From positions 1,736,001 through 1,800,000 of the forward strand of contig CP119326.1 of NCBI GenBank assembly GCA_029202665.1: a stretch of 64,000 nt of DNA. The letters run 5' to 3'. The notes beneath the pieces are model-generated. The model worked only from the letters and a program-made list of their open reading frames with translations, was not told where the DNA came from and made no database searches. Below are positions 16,600 to 25,607 of the stretch, in pieces. Made by a program: the position numbers and the translations under genes. The DNA is from Candidatus Brevundimonas colombiensis (GTDB lineage Bacteria; Pseudomonadota; Alphaproteobacteria; Caulobacterales; Caulobacteraceae). Numbering within the stretch: the first letter of the stretch is position 1; each line of letters begins with the position of its first letter.

Positions 16600-19500
16600 T
16601 CAGGCGACCGGCGTGGTCGTCAGCTGTTCCAGCAGACCGCGAAGCTGGTCCGACGAATAGGGTTTGCGCAGCAGCGGCCAGGGCGTGTCGGACAGCACCT
16701 CGTCCACATCCTCGCCGACATAACCCGACACCAGGGCGATCCGCATCTCGGGCCAGGATCGGGCCGCCGCGCGCGCCAGGTCGACGCCGCTCATCCCGCC
16801 CGGCATGACCACGTCGGTCAGCATCATGTCGAATGCAGCCTGCTCGAGCGCGCGCAGGGCGTCCTGACCGTTCTGGGCCAGATCGACGTCCAGACCCAGC
16901 TCTTCCAGGATTTCCAGGGCCACCGCCGCCACGCCCGGATCGTCTTCGACCAGCAGCAGCCGGCCGCCCTCGATACGGCTGGCGTCGGTCTCGACCGGGG
17001 CGCCGTCGCTGGCGGCCTCGTCAGGCGACAAGGGCGGCAGATAGAGCCGGATCTCCGCCCCCCGTCCCGGCGCAGAGACGATCTGCACCCCGCCGCCCGA
17101 CTGGCGGGCGAAACCATAGACCTGGCTCAGACCCAGGCCCGTGCCCTTGCCGACGCCCTTGGTGGTGAAGAAGGGCTCGAATACCCGGTCCTGGATATCG
17201 GGCGACATCCCCTCGCCGTTGTCGATCACCGCGACGCAGACATAGGCGCCCGGCGCCAGTTCGGCGACCTGGCCGGCCGCGACCTGAAGCTCGCGCGTCT
17301 GCACCGTGATGCGCGCGCCGCCGCGCCCCTTGGGCCCGGTCACGTCGCCCAGGGCGTCGCGGGCGTTGACGATCAGGTTCAGCAGGGCCGCCTCGAACTG
17401 GGCGGGATCGACGTTGGCGCGCGCGCCGCCGCGCTTCAATTTGACCTTGAAGTCCACCGTCTCGCCCACCGCCCGACGCCACAGGGGTTCGCCCTCGCGG
17501 ATCAGGGCGTTCAGGTCAATGGGCTCGGGCCGCAAGGCCTGACGCCGCGAGAAGGCCAGCAACTGGTGGGTCAGGCTTTCGCCACGGCGAGCGGCGGCCA
17601 GGGCGGCTTCGCCCAGCTTGCGGCGCTTGGCCGGATCGTCACTGCGCAGGATGATGTCCAGCGCGCCGATCACCACGGTCAGCAGGTTGTTGAAGTCGTG
17701 CGCCACCCCGCCAGTCAGCCGTCCGACCGCCTCCATCCGCTGGGCGTGCATCAACTGGGCCTCGGCCTGGGCCTTTTCGATCAAGGCTTCGTCGACCCGC
17801 TCTTCCAGCAGTTCGTTGATCCGCTTCAGATCGTCCTCGGCCCGTTTGGCGTCGGTGACGTCCAGACAAGCCCCCACATAGCCCTGGAACAGGCCGGAGG
17901 CGTCGAAGCGCGGCACCCCCTCTGTACGCAGCCAGCGCAGGCCCAGCGACGGATGCTGCACCCGGCTCAGCGCCTCAAAACGATCCCGCGCCTCGAAGGC
18001 GCGCATGAAGGCCGCCGAGAAGACCGCCTCGTCGTCGGCATGCACCAGGGCGCGCCAGCTGTCGGGCAGATGAACCTCGCCGTGCACGCCGAAGAAGGTG
18101 CGGTAACGACGATTGGCGAAGACCAGCTGGGCGGCGTCGTCGCTCATCCAGATCAGGGCCGGCGCGCTGTCGGCGACGGTGCGGAAACGGTTCTCGGATT
18201 CCTCCAGCCGGGCTTGGGCCGCGCGGGTCTCGGTCACATCGAAGGCGACGCCGACAAACCCGATCACCTCAGAACCGCTGAGGCGCGGGCGCGAGAACGA
18301 CTTCAGCCAGCGCCACTCGCCGTCGTGTCGGCGATAGCGGGCCTCCAGCGAGAACGGCGCGTGCGAGGCCTCCCCCGCCACGGCTTCGGCCAGGATGCGC
18401 GCCTGGTCGTCGGGGTGGATGGCCTCGCGCCAGTCCAGGTCGCGCGCCGCCTCGTAACCCGCGCCGAAGAAGTCGACATAGGTCTGGTTTACGAAACTGC
18501 GCCTCGCGTCCTGACCGGTCACCCAGATCAGGACGGGGGCGGTGTCGGCGATGACGCGGAAGCGCTGCTCGCTCTCGCGGGTCTCGTTCTCGGCGCGGGC
18601 GCGCTCGACCTCGGCCCAGGTGCGGTCGGCGACCTCCTCGACCAGGCTGACCTGGGCCTCGGTCCAGGCGCGCGGCTGCGAGGCGTGGACATAGAGGAAG
18701 GCGCGCAGGCGGCCGCCTCGAATCAGGGGCGCGCGGATCAGGGCGCGGGTCTGGATGGCGTCGAAGGCGCCGGCGAAGGCGGCTGTGCGGGGGTCGTTGC
18801 GCACGTCCTCGATCTGGATCGTGCGGCCTTCGGCCAGATCCGCGATCAGGCCCTCGCCAAAGGCGTGCAGGCTGAACTGGCCCTGGGCGCTGGCGACGCC
18901 GGCGGTCCAGTCGCGTGTCATGGACACGACGCCCGCCGTCTGGTCGACCTCGCCATAGCCCACCCGTTCGGCGTCCAACAGGCCGCCCAGGGCGCTTTCG
19001 ACCTGGCCCATGATCTCGTCGGGATCGGTCTGGTCGCGCAGCCGGTCGCTGAGGTCCAGCAGGAAGGCGTGGCGGCGTTCCGCCCGGGCCGACGCCTCCA
19101 GCGCCTCGTGGCTGTCGGTCACATCAAAGGCGATGCCGGTGTGACCCAGGAACCGCCCCTGTTCGTCGAACCGCGGGCGTGCGACGGCCCGCATCCATCG
19201 CCAGTCGCCGTCGGTCCCGCGCACGCGGGCCTCGAATGCATAGGGTTTGCGGTCCTTGGCGGCCTCGGCTTCCACGGCGTCGATCGTGGCCAGATCGTCG
19301 GGATGAAAGACCTGGCGCCACCCGCCGTCGGCCAGGTCCGCCTTGTCCAAGCCGTGCAGATCCAGGACAGCGGCGTTGACGAATTCGAACGCGCCGTCGG
19401 CGTTGCGCAGCCAGATGGGCGAGGGCGTGGTGTCGGCCAGATGCCGGAACCGGGTGTCGCTTTCGCTGATACGCAGCAAAGCGCCGCGCAGGGCCGCGCT

Positions 19501-19887
19501 GACCCCGGCCATGAACAAGCCGACCATGACGAAGTTGACGGTGGCGACGCCCGCGATGGCGTTGAGCACGCCGTCCTCACCGGTCGCGGTCAAACCCACG
19601 ATGGCCCAGCCGCCGCCGATGCAGACGATCAAGGCCGTCAGAGCGGCCGTCCATCCGCCGGCCAACGCCGCCAGGCTGATCGCCGGCAGCAGAATCGAGA
19701 AACTGGTCACGTCGCCATAGACCGTCGACAGGGCGGCCCGACCCAGCAGGGCTGCGGCCGCGAACCCGAAACCGATCACCAGGCGGCTGAACATGGAAGG
19801 GGTCGACAACCGCGCCAAGCCAATCAGCCAGCTGTCCGCCGCCGCCATGCGCCACGACGACGCCCTGTCGTCCCTGGTTTTTCGCAT
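16600..19887 (-). CDS. Hybrid sensor histidine kinase with membrane, PAS and GAF domains and receiver
   Basis: 1095 residues from the ATG at 19885-19887, which has a GGGACCGGGG purine stretch before it; the open frame extends a further 31 codons. The N-terminus has a four-segment membrane sensor (about residues 25-150). PAS domains with PAC motifs (W..VFHPDD, W..AIHPDD, W.ALVHADD) follow, with a GAF domain between the first and second. The kinase core then follows: the phosphoacceptor His lies in LTGGVAHDFNNLLTVV, and the ATP lid is in EPFFTTKGVGKGTGLGLS. A receiver closes the protein (LLLVEDDP, phosphoacceptor Asp in MLTDVVMPGG, Lys in LLRKPYSS). The signal and partner are unknown. Confidence 0.88.
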   Translation of the reverse strand: MRKTRDDRASSWRMAAADSWLIGLARLSTPSMFSRLVIGFGFAAAALLGRAALSTVYGDVTSFSILLPAISLAALAGGWTAALTALIVCIGGGWAIVGLTATGEDGVLNAIAGVATVNFVMVGLFMAGVSAALRGALLRISESDTRFRHLADTTPSPIWLRNADGAFEFVNAAVLDLHGLDKADLADGGWRQVFHPDDLATIDAVEAEAAKDRKPYAFEARVRGTDGDWRWMRAVARPRFDEQGRFLGHTGIAFDVTDSHEALEASARAERRHAFLLDLSDRLRDQTDPDEIMGQVESALGGLLDAERVGYGEVDQTAGVVSMTRDWTAGVASAQGQFSLHAFGEGLIADLAEGRTIQIEDVRNDPRTAAFAGAFDAIQTRALIRAPLIRGGRLRAFLYVHASQPRAWTEAQVSLVEEVADRTWAEVERARAENETRESEQRFRVIADTAPVLIWVTGQDARRSFVNQTYVDFFGAGYEAARDLDWREAIHPDDQARILAEAVAGEASHAPFSLEARYRRHDGEWRWLKSFSRPRLSGSEVIGFVGVAFDVTETRAAQARLEESENRFRTVADSAPALIWMSDDAAQLVFANRRYRTFFGVHGEVHLPDSWRALVHADDEAVFSAAFMRAFEARDRFEALSRVQHPSLGLRWLRTEGVPRFDASGLFQGYVGACLDVTDAKRAEDDLKRINELLEERVDEALIEKAQAEAQLMHAQRMEAVGRLTGGVAHDFNNLLTVVIGALDIILRSDDPAKRRKLGEAALAAARRGESLTHQLLAFSRRQALRPEPIDLNALIREGEPLWRRAVGETVDFKVKLKRGGARANVDPAQFEAALLNLIVNARDALGDVTGPKGRGGARITVQTRELQVAAGQVAELAPGAYVCVAVIDNGEGMSPDIQDRVFEPFFTTKGVGKGTGLGLSQVYGFARQSGGGVQIVSAPGRGAEIRLYLPPLSPDEAASDGAPVETDASRIEGGRLLLVEDDPGVAAVALEILEELGLDVDLAQNGQDALRALEQAAFDMMLTDVVMPGGMSGVDLARAAARSWPEMRIALVSGYVGEDVDEVLSDTPWPLLRKPYSSDQLRGLLEQLTTTPVA

Positions 19888-20087
19888 CCCCGGTCCCGTC
19901 TCGATCAGGCGAACTCCACATAGCTTTACACCTTGCATCGCGACCGGCCACCCCATCTTGAACCGCGCCTGCCGACGCACGACGTAACGGTGGTCGCCCG
20001 GGCGCCGGAAATTGGTCTAGGTTTGCCGTTAAAAGGCGCGAACCTTTGGCGATCGGCGACGTTGTCGAACGCCTCTTCGGACCGTGA

Positions 20088-21266
20088 ATGACCCTGACGC
20101 CCTGGAAGACGATGTTGAAGACGCTGCGGCGGTCGGCGGCGGCCCTGCCGGCGGCGGGCGCGGTGCTGGGCGTCGCCATGGCCGCCGGGTCCAGCGTGCG
20201 GCCCGACGCCGACCGCACGGCCGAGGCGGTGTCGCGCATCACCGGCGGCGATCTGGGCGTGGATGGTCTGGCGGCGATCAAGGCGCGCCTGACCCCGGCC
20301 CAGCTGGCCGAGGCCATGCGTCACGACCCTGCGCTGTTGCAGCCGGCCCTCTATGGACTGACGCCCGGTTGGGAAAGCCTGACCCTGGCCGGCAAGCCTG
20401 GGCTTGAGCCGGGCAAGAGCGGGCTGGAGGCCCAGCGCCTGAACGCGGCCATGGCGCCCGCCCCCGGCGCCCTGCGTCCCGCCCAGCCCTTTATCTTCAA
20501 AGGCAGCGCCGAGGATCGCCGCCGCGCGCTGCGCTGCCTGACCCAGGCGGTCTATTTCGAGGCGGCGCTGGAGCCGGACAGCGGCCAGGCGGGCGTGGCC
20601 CAGGTCGTTCTGAACCGGGTGCGCGATCCCAACTACGCCAACACCGTCTGCGGCGTGGTGTTCGAAGGCGCCGAACGGACCACGGGCTGCCAGTTCAGCT
20701 TCACCTGCGACGGCTCCCTGGCCCAGTCTACGGTCCCCTGGGCGTGGGATCGGGCCCGTCGCGTGGCGGAAAAGGCGCTGGACGGCGCGGTCGCGCAGCA
20801 GGTCGGCGCCGCCACCCATTATCACGCCGACTATGTGCACCCCTGGTGGGCGCCCACGGTCGCCAAGGTGACGCAGATCGGCGCGCACATCTTCTATCGC
20901 TGGAAGGGCGTCTATGGCGAACCCGCCGCCTTGCGCAATGTCTACAAGGGGCGCGAGCCTGCGATCGACGAGGCGCGCTTCTCGCGTCCGCGCGCGGTCC
21001 TGCCCGCCGGCGCGGCGACCGGCGGACCCGATCCCGACGCCCCCGCGGCCGCGGTGAAGGACGCGCCCCTGCGGACGGTCGAGATCGACGGCCAGCAGCG
21101 CGTCGTCGGCGTCGCCAGTCTGGGCGGGCGGCGCCTGCCGACCCGCGAGGAGGTCGCCGCCATCAACGCCCGTCTGACCGTGCTGGAGCGCCCCAAGGCC
21201 GCGGCGCCCGCGCCCGCCGGCGTCACGACCATGGATGTCGAGGAAGTCGGTCGGCCGACGAACTGA
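20088..21266 (+). CDS. Cell-wall hydrolase, SleB/Hydrolase_2 type (paralogue)
   Basis: 392 residues. A signal or anchor segment is followed by a region of about 100 residues with no clear domain. The hydrolase domain lies at about 145-290: CLTQAVYFEAALEPDSGQAGVAQ, VVLNRVRDPNYANTVCGVVFEG, CQFSFTCDGS and ATHYHADYVHPWWAP. It matches the protein at 14138 motif for motif, so the two are paralogues about 5 kb apart on opposite strands. The Glu in VYFEA is the likely catalytic residue. It may act in septal or lateral peptidoglycan remodelling. The C-terminal 80 residues are Ala/Pro-rich. Confidence 0.85.
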   Translation: MTLTPWKTMLKTLRRSAAALPAAGAVLGVAMAAGSSVRPDADRTAEAVSRITGGDLGVDGLAAIKARLTPAQLAEAMRHDPALLQPALYGLTPGWESLTLAGKPGLEPGKSGLEAQRLNAAMAPAPGALRPAQPFIFKGSAEDRRRALRCLTQAVYFEAALEPDSGQAGVAQVVLNRVRDPNYANTVCGVVFEGAERTTGCQFSFTCDGSLAQSTVPWAWDRARRVAEKALDGAVAQQVGAATHYHADYVHPWWAPTVAKVTQIGAHIFYRWKGVYGEPAALRNVYKGREPAIDEARFSRPRAVLPAGAATGGPDPDAPAAAVKDAPLRTVEIDGQQRVVGVASLGGRRLPTREEVAAINARLTVLERPKAAAPAPAGVTTMDVEEVGRPTN

Positions 21267-21345
21267 AAAGCCGGCTTGCAACGGTTTCGCGGCTCGGGGC
21301 ATTGATGAACTCACACAAGCGCGCCGGGCTTAAGAGGATGCCTCG

Positions 21346-23283
21346 TTGAACCACCCAGAAGTCGGCCGTTCCCGGTGGGACGAGGCGGATCGCCTTGCGG
21401 CGCTCAAGAGATACGGGGTGCTGGACACGACGCCTGAGGCCGCGTTCGACGATCTGGCCAATCTGGCGGCGCGGCTGTGCGAGGCCCCCATGGCCGCCGT
21501 CAGTCTGGTGGACGCCGAGCGTCAGTGGTTCAAGGCCGAGGTCGGGCTGGGCGTGTCCGAGACGCCGCGTCCCACATCCTTCTGCGCCCACGCCATGGTC
21601 AGCGACCGGCCGATGGTGGTGACCGACGCCTGTCTCGACGCGCGTTTCGCGGACAATCCGCTGGTCACCGGCGCGCCCAATATACGCTTCTACGCCGGTT
21701 ATCCGTTGAAGACGCCCGAGGGCGTGCCGCTCGGCGCGCTGTGCGTTCTGGACCGTCGCGCGCGTCCGGAAGGGCTGACCGAACTTCAGGCCTTGGCGAT
21801 GCAGACCCTGGCGGACCAGGTGATGACCCAGTTGGAGCTGCGTCGCGCCTTGCTGGACCGCGACCGCAGCGAGAAGACCGCCCGGCTGGCCATAGAGGCC
21901 TCGGCCTATGTCGGCGCCTGGGATTGGGACATCGCCACCGACCGCGTGGTGGCCGACGAGCGGTTCGCGCGGATGTACGGCGTCGATCCCGTCGCCGCGC
22001 GCGAAGGCGCGCCCATCGCGGTGTTTCGCGCCAGCGTCCATCCCGACGACCTCGTTCGTCGGGATGCGGACATCCAGCGTGCGCTGGACGGCGAGGGGCT
22101 GTTCGTCAGCGAATACCGGCTCGTCGTCGACGGACGGGTGCGATGGATGCTGGCGCGCGGTCGGGTCGAATATGATCGCTCCGGCGCGGCGGTGCGCCTG
22201 CCCGGCGTCGCTGTCGACATCACCGAGCGCAAACAGACCGAGACCGATCTGGCCGAGACTGCACGCGCGCTCAGTGCAAGCGAGGCCCGGTTCCGCATCC
22301 TGGCCGACGCCATGCCGCAGATGGTTTGGTCGACCCGGCCCGACGGGTTCCACGACTACTACAACGCCCGTTGGTATGAATTCACCGGCGTTCCCGTCGG
22401 CTCCACGGACGGGCAGGGGTGGAGCGACATCTTCCATCCCGACGATCAGCAACGCGCCTGGACGACGTGGCGGCATTCGCTGGAGACGGGCGATCCCTAC
22501 GAGATCGAATATCGGCTGAAGCACCACAGCGGCGCCTATCGCTGGACCCTGGGGCGCGCGGTGGCCATCCACGACGAAGAGGGGCGGATCACCCGCTGGT
22601 TCGGCACCTGCACCGATATCGACGAACTGAAGCGGCTTGAGCAGGGTCGTGAACTGGTAAGCCAGGAGCTAAGCCACCGCATCAAGAACATCTTCGCTGT
22701 GGTCTCTGCCTTGGTCGCCCTGTCGGCTCGCCAGTATCCGGAGGCCAAGGCGTTCTCCGCGTCGCTGCGCACCCGCATCGCCGCCTTGGCCCGCGCGCAC
22801 GAGTTCGTGCGGCCGCACACCGAGACGTCCCAGCCCACGGTCGGCGCCACCACGCTGCACACCTTCCTGGCGGACCTGTTCAAGGCCTATGCCGACGATG
22901 TGGGTCTGGCGCGGGTGATCATCAGCGGGGACGATGCGGTGTTCGATGATCAGGCGGCCACGTCGGTCGCCCTGCTGTTCCACGAACTGGCCACCAACGC
23001 CGCCAAATACGGCGCCCTATCGCAAAAGGAGGGCAGCGTTCTGCTGCATACGGCGCAGGACGGCGATCGCTTCGTCCTGACCTGGAGCGAACGTGACGGT
23101 CCCCGCATCGACGGGCCGCCCTCGCGTTCGGGCTTCGGTTCGTCGCTGGCGACCCTGTCGGTCGAGGGGCAACTGGGTGGAAAACTCCAGCGCGAGTGGA
23201 ACGCGGCCGGACTGAAGGTGATTGTCGACCTGCCGGCGACAGCCCTTTCGCGCCGCAGAGCCGCCGTTTCCGGAAGAATCTAG
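21346..23283 (+). CDS. GAF-PAS-PAS sensor kinase of HWE/HisKA_2 type
   Basis: 645 residues. The TTG start at 21346 is supported by AGAGGA 8 bases upstream, and no ATG is in a better position. Residues 25-165 are GAF-like (APMAAVSLVDAERQWFK, CAHAM, YAGYPL...GALCVLD). Two PAS domains follow (180-295 and 313-430), each ending in a PAC segment. The dimerisation helix has the phosphoacceptor H444 in SQELSHRIKNIFAVV, and the ATPase domain has FHELATNAAKYGAL. With no membrane segment it is cytoplasmic. In alphaproteobacteria such kinases signal light, redox or general stress. Its partner is probably the response regulator directly downstream. Confidence 0.88.
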   Translation: MNHPEVGRSRWDEADRLAALKRYGVLDTTPEAAFDDLANLAARLCEAPMAAVSLVDAERQWFKAEVGLGVSETPRPTSFCAHAMVSDRPMVVTDACLDARFADNPLVTGAPNIRFYAGYPLKTPEGVPLGALCVLDRRARPEGLTELQALAMQTLADQVMTQLELRRALLDRDRSEKTARLAIEASAYVGAWDWDIATDRVVADERFARMYGVDPVAAREGAPIAVFRASVHPDDLVRRDADIQRALDGEGLFVSEYRLVVDGRVRWMLARGRVEYDRSGAAVRLPGVAVDITERKQTETDLAETARALSASEARFRILADAMPQMVWSTRPDGFHDYYNARWYEFTGVPVGSTDGQGWSDIFHPDDQQRAWTTWRHSLETGDPYEIEYRLKHHSGAYRWTLGRAVAIHDEEGRITRWFGTCTDIDELKRLEQGRELVSQELSHRIKNIFAVVSALVALSARQYPEAKAFSASLRTRIAALARAHEFVRPHTETSQPTVGATTLHTFLADLFKAYADDVGLARVIISGDDAVFDDQAATSVALLFHELATNAAKYGALSQKEGSVLLHTAQDGDRFVLTWSERDGPRIDGPPSRSGFGSSLATLSVEGQLGGKLQREWNAAGLKVIVDLPATALSRRRAAVSGRI

Positions 23284-23347
23284 TCTTTAGTATGAAACCG
23301 ATATCGAGAACCTGCGTTAGGTACGCCAACGATCACAAGCTTGAATC

Positions 23348-23755
23348 ATGACCGCGCGTATCCTGATCATCGAAGACGAGGCCCTGGTGGCCATGGAGCT
23401 TCGGTTCGTCCTGGAAGACCTGGGTCATCAGGTCATGGGTGTCGCCGCGACCGCAAAGGCCGCGCAGGATCTCGTGCGCGAAAATGATGTGGATCTGGCC
23501 CTGGTCGATATTCACCTCTCCGATGGTCCCACCGGGATCGAACTGGGTCGAGAGCTGGGCCAGGAAATGGGTGTCAGCGTCCTGTTCATGACCGCCAATC
23601 CCGGCATGGTTCGCGACGGCGTGGCCGGCACCATCGGCGTCTTGTCCAAGCCCACCGACGAACGGGCCGTTCAGACCGCCGTGGACTACGCCCTGCGGCG
23701 TCGGCAGGGTCAGCCGACCGATTACGCGCCGCCCGGACTTCAACTGTTCGGGTGA
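23348..23755 (+). CDS. Single-domain response regulator
   Basis: 135 residues, only a receiver domain. The acidic pair is in ILIIEDEALVAME, the phosphoacceptor is D54 (LALVDIHLSDG), the Thr is in VLFMTANPGM, and the Lys is in VLSKPTDE. No output domain is attached, so it must pass the signal by binding another protein or as part of a phosphorelay. The gene begins 64 bases after the HWE kinase and is the natural partner. Similar FixL-/LovK-type pairs feed the general stress pathway in this group, which is an inference here. Confidence 0.9.
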   Translation: MTARILIIEDEALVAMELRFVLEDLGHQVMGVAATAKAAQDLVRENDVDLALVDIHLSDGPTGIELGRELGQEMGVSVLFMTANPGMVRDGVAGTIGVLSKPTDERAVQTAVDYALRRRQGQPTDYAPPGLQLFG

Positions 23756-23826
23756 TCGCCACCGCAGCGGTTGCGGTCGCTTCGCTGTCGCCTATGTGCA
23801 GGGCTCCCCGAAACGGAGCCTCCCTT

Positions 23827-24786
23827 ATGAGCAATCCCGACAAACGCGCCCTGGGCCGCAGCGGCCTGAACATCGCCCCGCTCGTTTTCGGCGGAAACGT
23901 CTTTGGCTGGACGGCGGACAGTAAGACGTCGTTCGACCTGCTGGATGGGTTCGTCGAGGCCGGGTTCGACGCCATCGACACGGCCGACGCCTATTCGCGC
24001 TGGGTTCCGGGACATTCGGGCGGTGAGAGCGAGACGGTCATCGGTGAGTGGCTGAAGGCGCGCGGCGGTCGTGACGCGGTGAAAATCTTCACCAAGGTCG
24101 GGTCGGACATGGGGCAGGGCCGCAAGGACTTGTCGCCGGGTTGGATCGGCAAGGCGGTCGAGGACAGCCTGCGTCGGCTCCAGACCGACTATATCGACCT
24201 TTATCAGACCCACTGGCCCGACCCGGAGACGCCCCAGGAAGAGACCCTGCGCGCGCTCGACGATCTGGTGAAGGCGGGCAAGGTGCGCGCCATCGGCACG
24301 TCCAACCACTCCGCCGACCAGGTGGCCGAGGCCCTGGCCATCTCCGAGCGCGACGGCCTGGCCGCCTACGCCTCGATCCAGCCCCACTACAACCTCTACA
24401 GCCGCGACACCTTCGAAGGGCCATTGCAGGACGTCGCGATCGAAAAGGGGCTGGGCGTCATCACCTATTTCAGCCTTGAGAGCGGCTTCCTGACCGGCAA
24501 GTACAAGACCGCCGATCAGATCGCCGGGACCAAGCGCGAAGGGATGCTGCAGGGCCGGTTCGACGAGCGGGGCGTGCGCATCCTGGCGGTGCTGGACGCC
24601 GTGGCTCAGCGCAACGAGGCCACCTCCGCCCAGGTCGCCTTGGCCTGGCTGCTGGCCCAACCCGGCGTCACGGCGCCCATCGTCAGCGCCACGACGCTGG
24701 CGCAACTGGCCGATACGCTGAAGGCCGCCGGTCTGACCCTATCGCCCGAGGATGTGACGGAGCTGACGGAAGCCAGCGCCTACTGA
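23827..24786 (+). CDS. Aldo/keto reductase
   Basis: 319 residues from the ATG at 23827. Aldo/keto reductase motifs are present: FDAIDTADAYS with the catalytic Tyr, KIFTKVG with the Lys, DLYQTHWPDP, and the NADPH-binding C-terminus (PIVSATTLAQLADTLKA). It reduces carbonyl compounds with NADPH in the cytoplasm. The substrate cannot be read from sequence; it resembles the YajO/Tas-like group. It stands alone on the plus strand and converges with the next gene. The upstream open frame is ignored because it lacks family similarity. Confidence 0.9.
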   Translation: MSNPDKRALGRSGLNIAPLVFGGNVFGWTADSKTSFDLLDGFVEAGFDAIDTADAYSRWVPGHSGGESETVIGEWLKARGGRDAVKIFTKVGSDMGQGRKDLSPGWIGKAVEDSLRRLQTDYIDLYQTHWPDPETPQEETLRALDDLVKAGKVRAIGTSNHSADQVAEALAISERDGLAAYASIQPHYNLYSRDTFEGPLQDVAIEKGLGVITYFSLESGFLTGKYKTADQIAGTKREGMLQGRFDERGVRILAVLDAVAQRNEATSAQVALAWLLAQPGVTAPIVSATTLAQLADTLKAAGLTLSPEDVTELTEASAY

Positions 24787-24792
24787 AGGACC

Positions 24793-25587
24793 TTAGCCGA
24801 TCGGCATGAAGAAGCCGCCGAACTCGGCAGGGAGTTCGGCGCTTCCGATCGTCACCGCGCCGCTGGGATCGACGCCCTCGATCCGCACTTTGAGGCCGTG
24901 CTGGTCCAGCAGGGCCGGTCCGCGCGGCGTCTGCGGCCGGATAGGCGTGAAAGGGCTGGCCAGCGGACGTTTGCGCCGTCCCTCGCCCGTCGATAGGACC
25001 ACCTCATAGGCGCCCGCCCGGCGGTTCCAGATCACGCGCGCCTGGCCGCTCAGGGCGCGCGGATCGGTCAGATGATCGGCATTCAGCGCAGAATAGGCGA
25101 CCGGCCCGCCCTCTATCGTTTGTCGCCCCTGATAGGCCAGCGGCGTGGGTTCGCGGCACGCCGCCTCGCGCAGAAGGCTGCAGCCGCCCCGCATCGCCCA
25201 CCAGAACTGCTCGAACCGACCATCATCGTCGGCGTCGCGAAGACAGCGCGCTGAATAGTTCTGGTCCGAACAATAGACGGTCTGGCCCGACCGCGTGGTG
25301 GCGGCCATCCAAAGCGGATCGTCGATCTTGATGGCTTCTTCGCCGAACCCGGCGGCCGGAATCTCGCGCGCCACGCTTCGTGCGGCGATCCTCGACAGGC
25401 GGAAGTCGAACAAATAGCCGGGTTCGGTCGAGGCCTGATTTCGCGTCGGCCTCAAGACGACGGGAAAGACGATGGCGTCCGAAAACCGAGACGGTTCAGG
25501 CTCGGTGATTTGAGCTTTCGCGGTCGTGACCGGGAGGATCAGCAGCGCCGCAGCGACCGCCATCCCTAGCGTGATCGATCCCTTCAC
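24793..25587 (-). CDS. Exported protein of unknown function
   Basis: 264 residues from a GTG at 25585-25587, preceded by GAGGAGG at good spacing. Residues 1-28 form a signal peptide (GMAVAAALLILPVTTAKAQ). The mature part has four cysteines near the centre (VYCSDQNYSARCLRD, GCSLLREAACREP), probably two disulphides, and repeated beta-like stretches. I recognise no domain. The gene lies 20 bases after the trxB stop on the same strand and may be read from its transcript. That would be convenient for a disulphide protein, although TrxB acts in the cytoplasm. Confidence 0.7.
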   Translation of the reverse strand: MKGSITLGMAVAAALLILPVTTAKAQITEPEPSRFSDAIVFPVVLRPTRNQASTEPGYLFDFRLSRIAARSVAREIPAAGFGEEAIKIDDPLWMAATTRSGQTVYCSDQNYSARCLRDADDDGRFEQFWWAMRGGCSLLREAACREPTPLAYQGRQTIEGGPVAYSALNADHLTDPRALSGQARVIWNRRAGAYEVVLSTGEGRRKRPLASPFTPIRPQTPRGPALLDQHGLKVRIEGVDPSGAVTIGSAELPAEFGGFFMPIG

Positions 25588-25607
25588 GATCCGTCCTCCT
25601 CGCGGCC

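Noticed and set aside
17566..19923. 785-codon open frame on the plus strand
   Set aside because: It is fully antisense to the hybrid kinase gene and is explained by high-GC codon bias.
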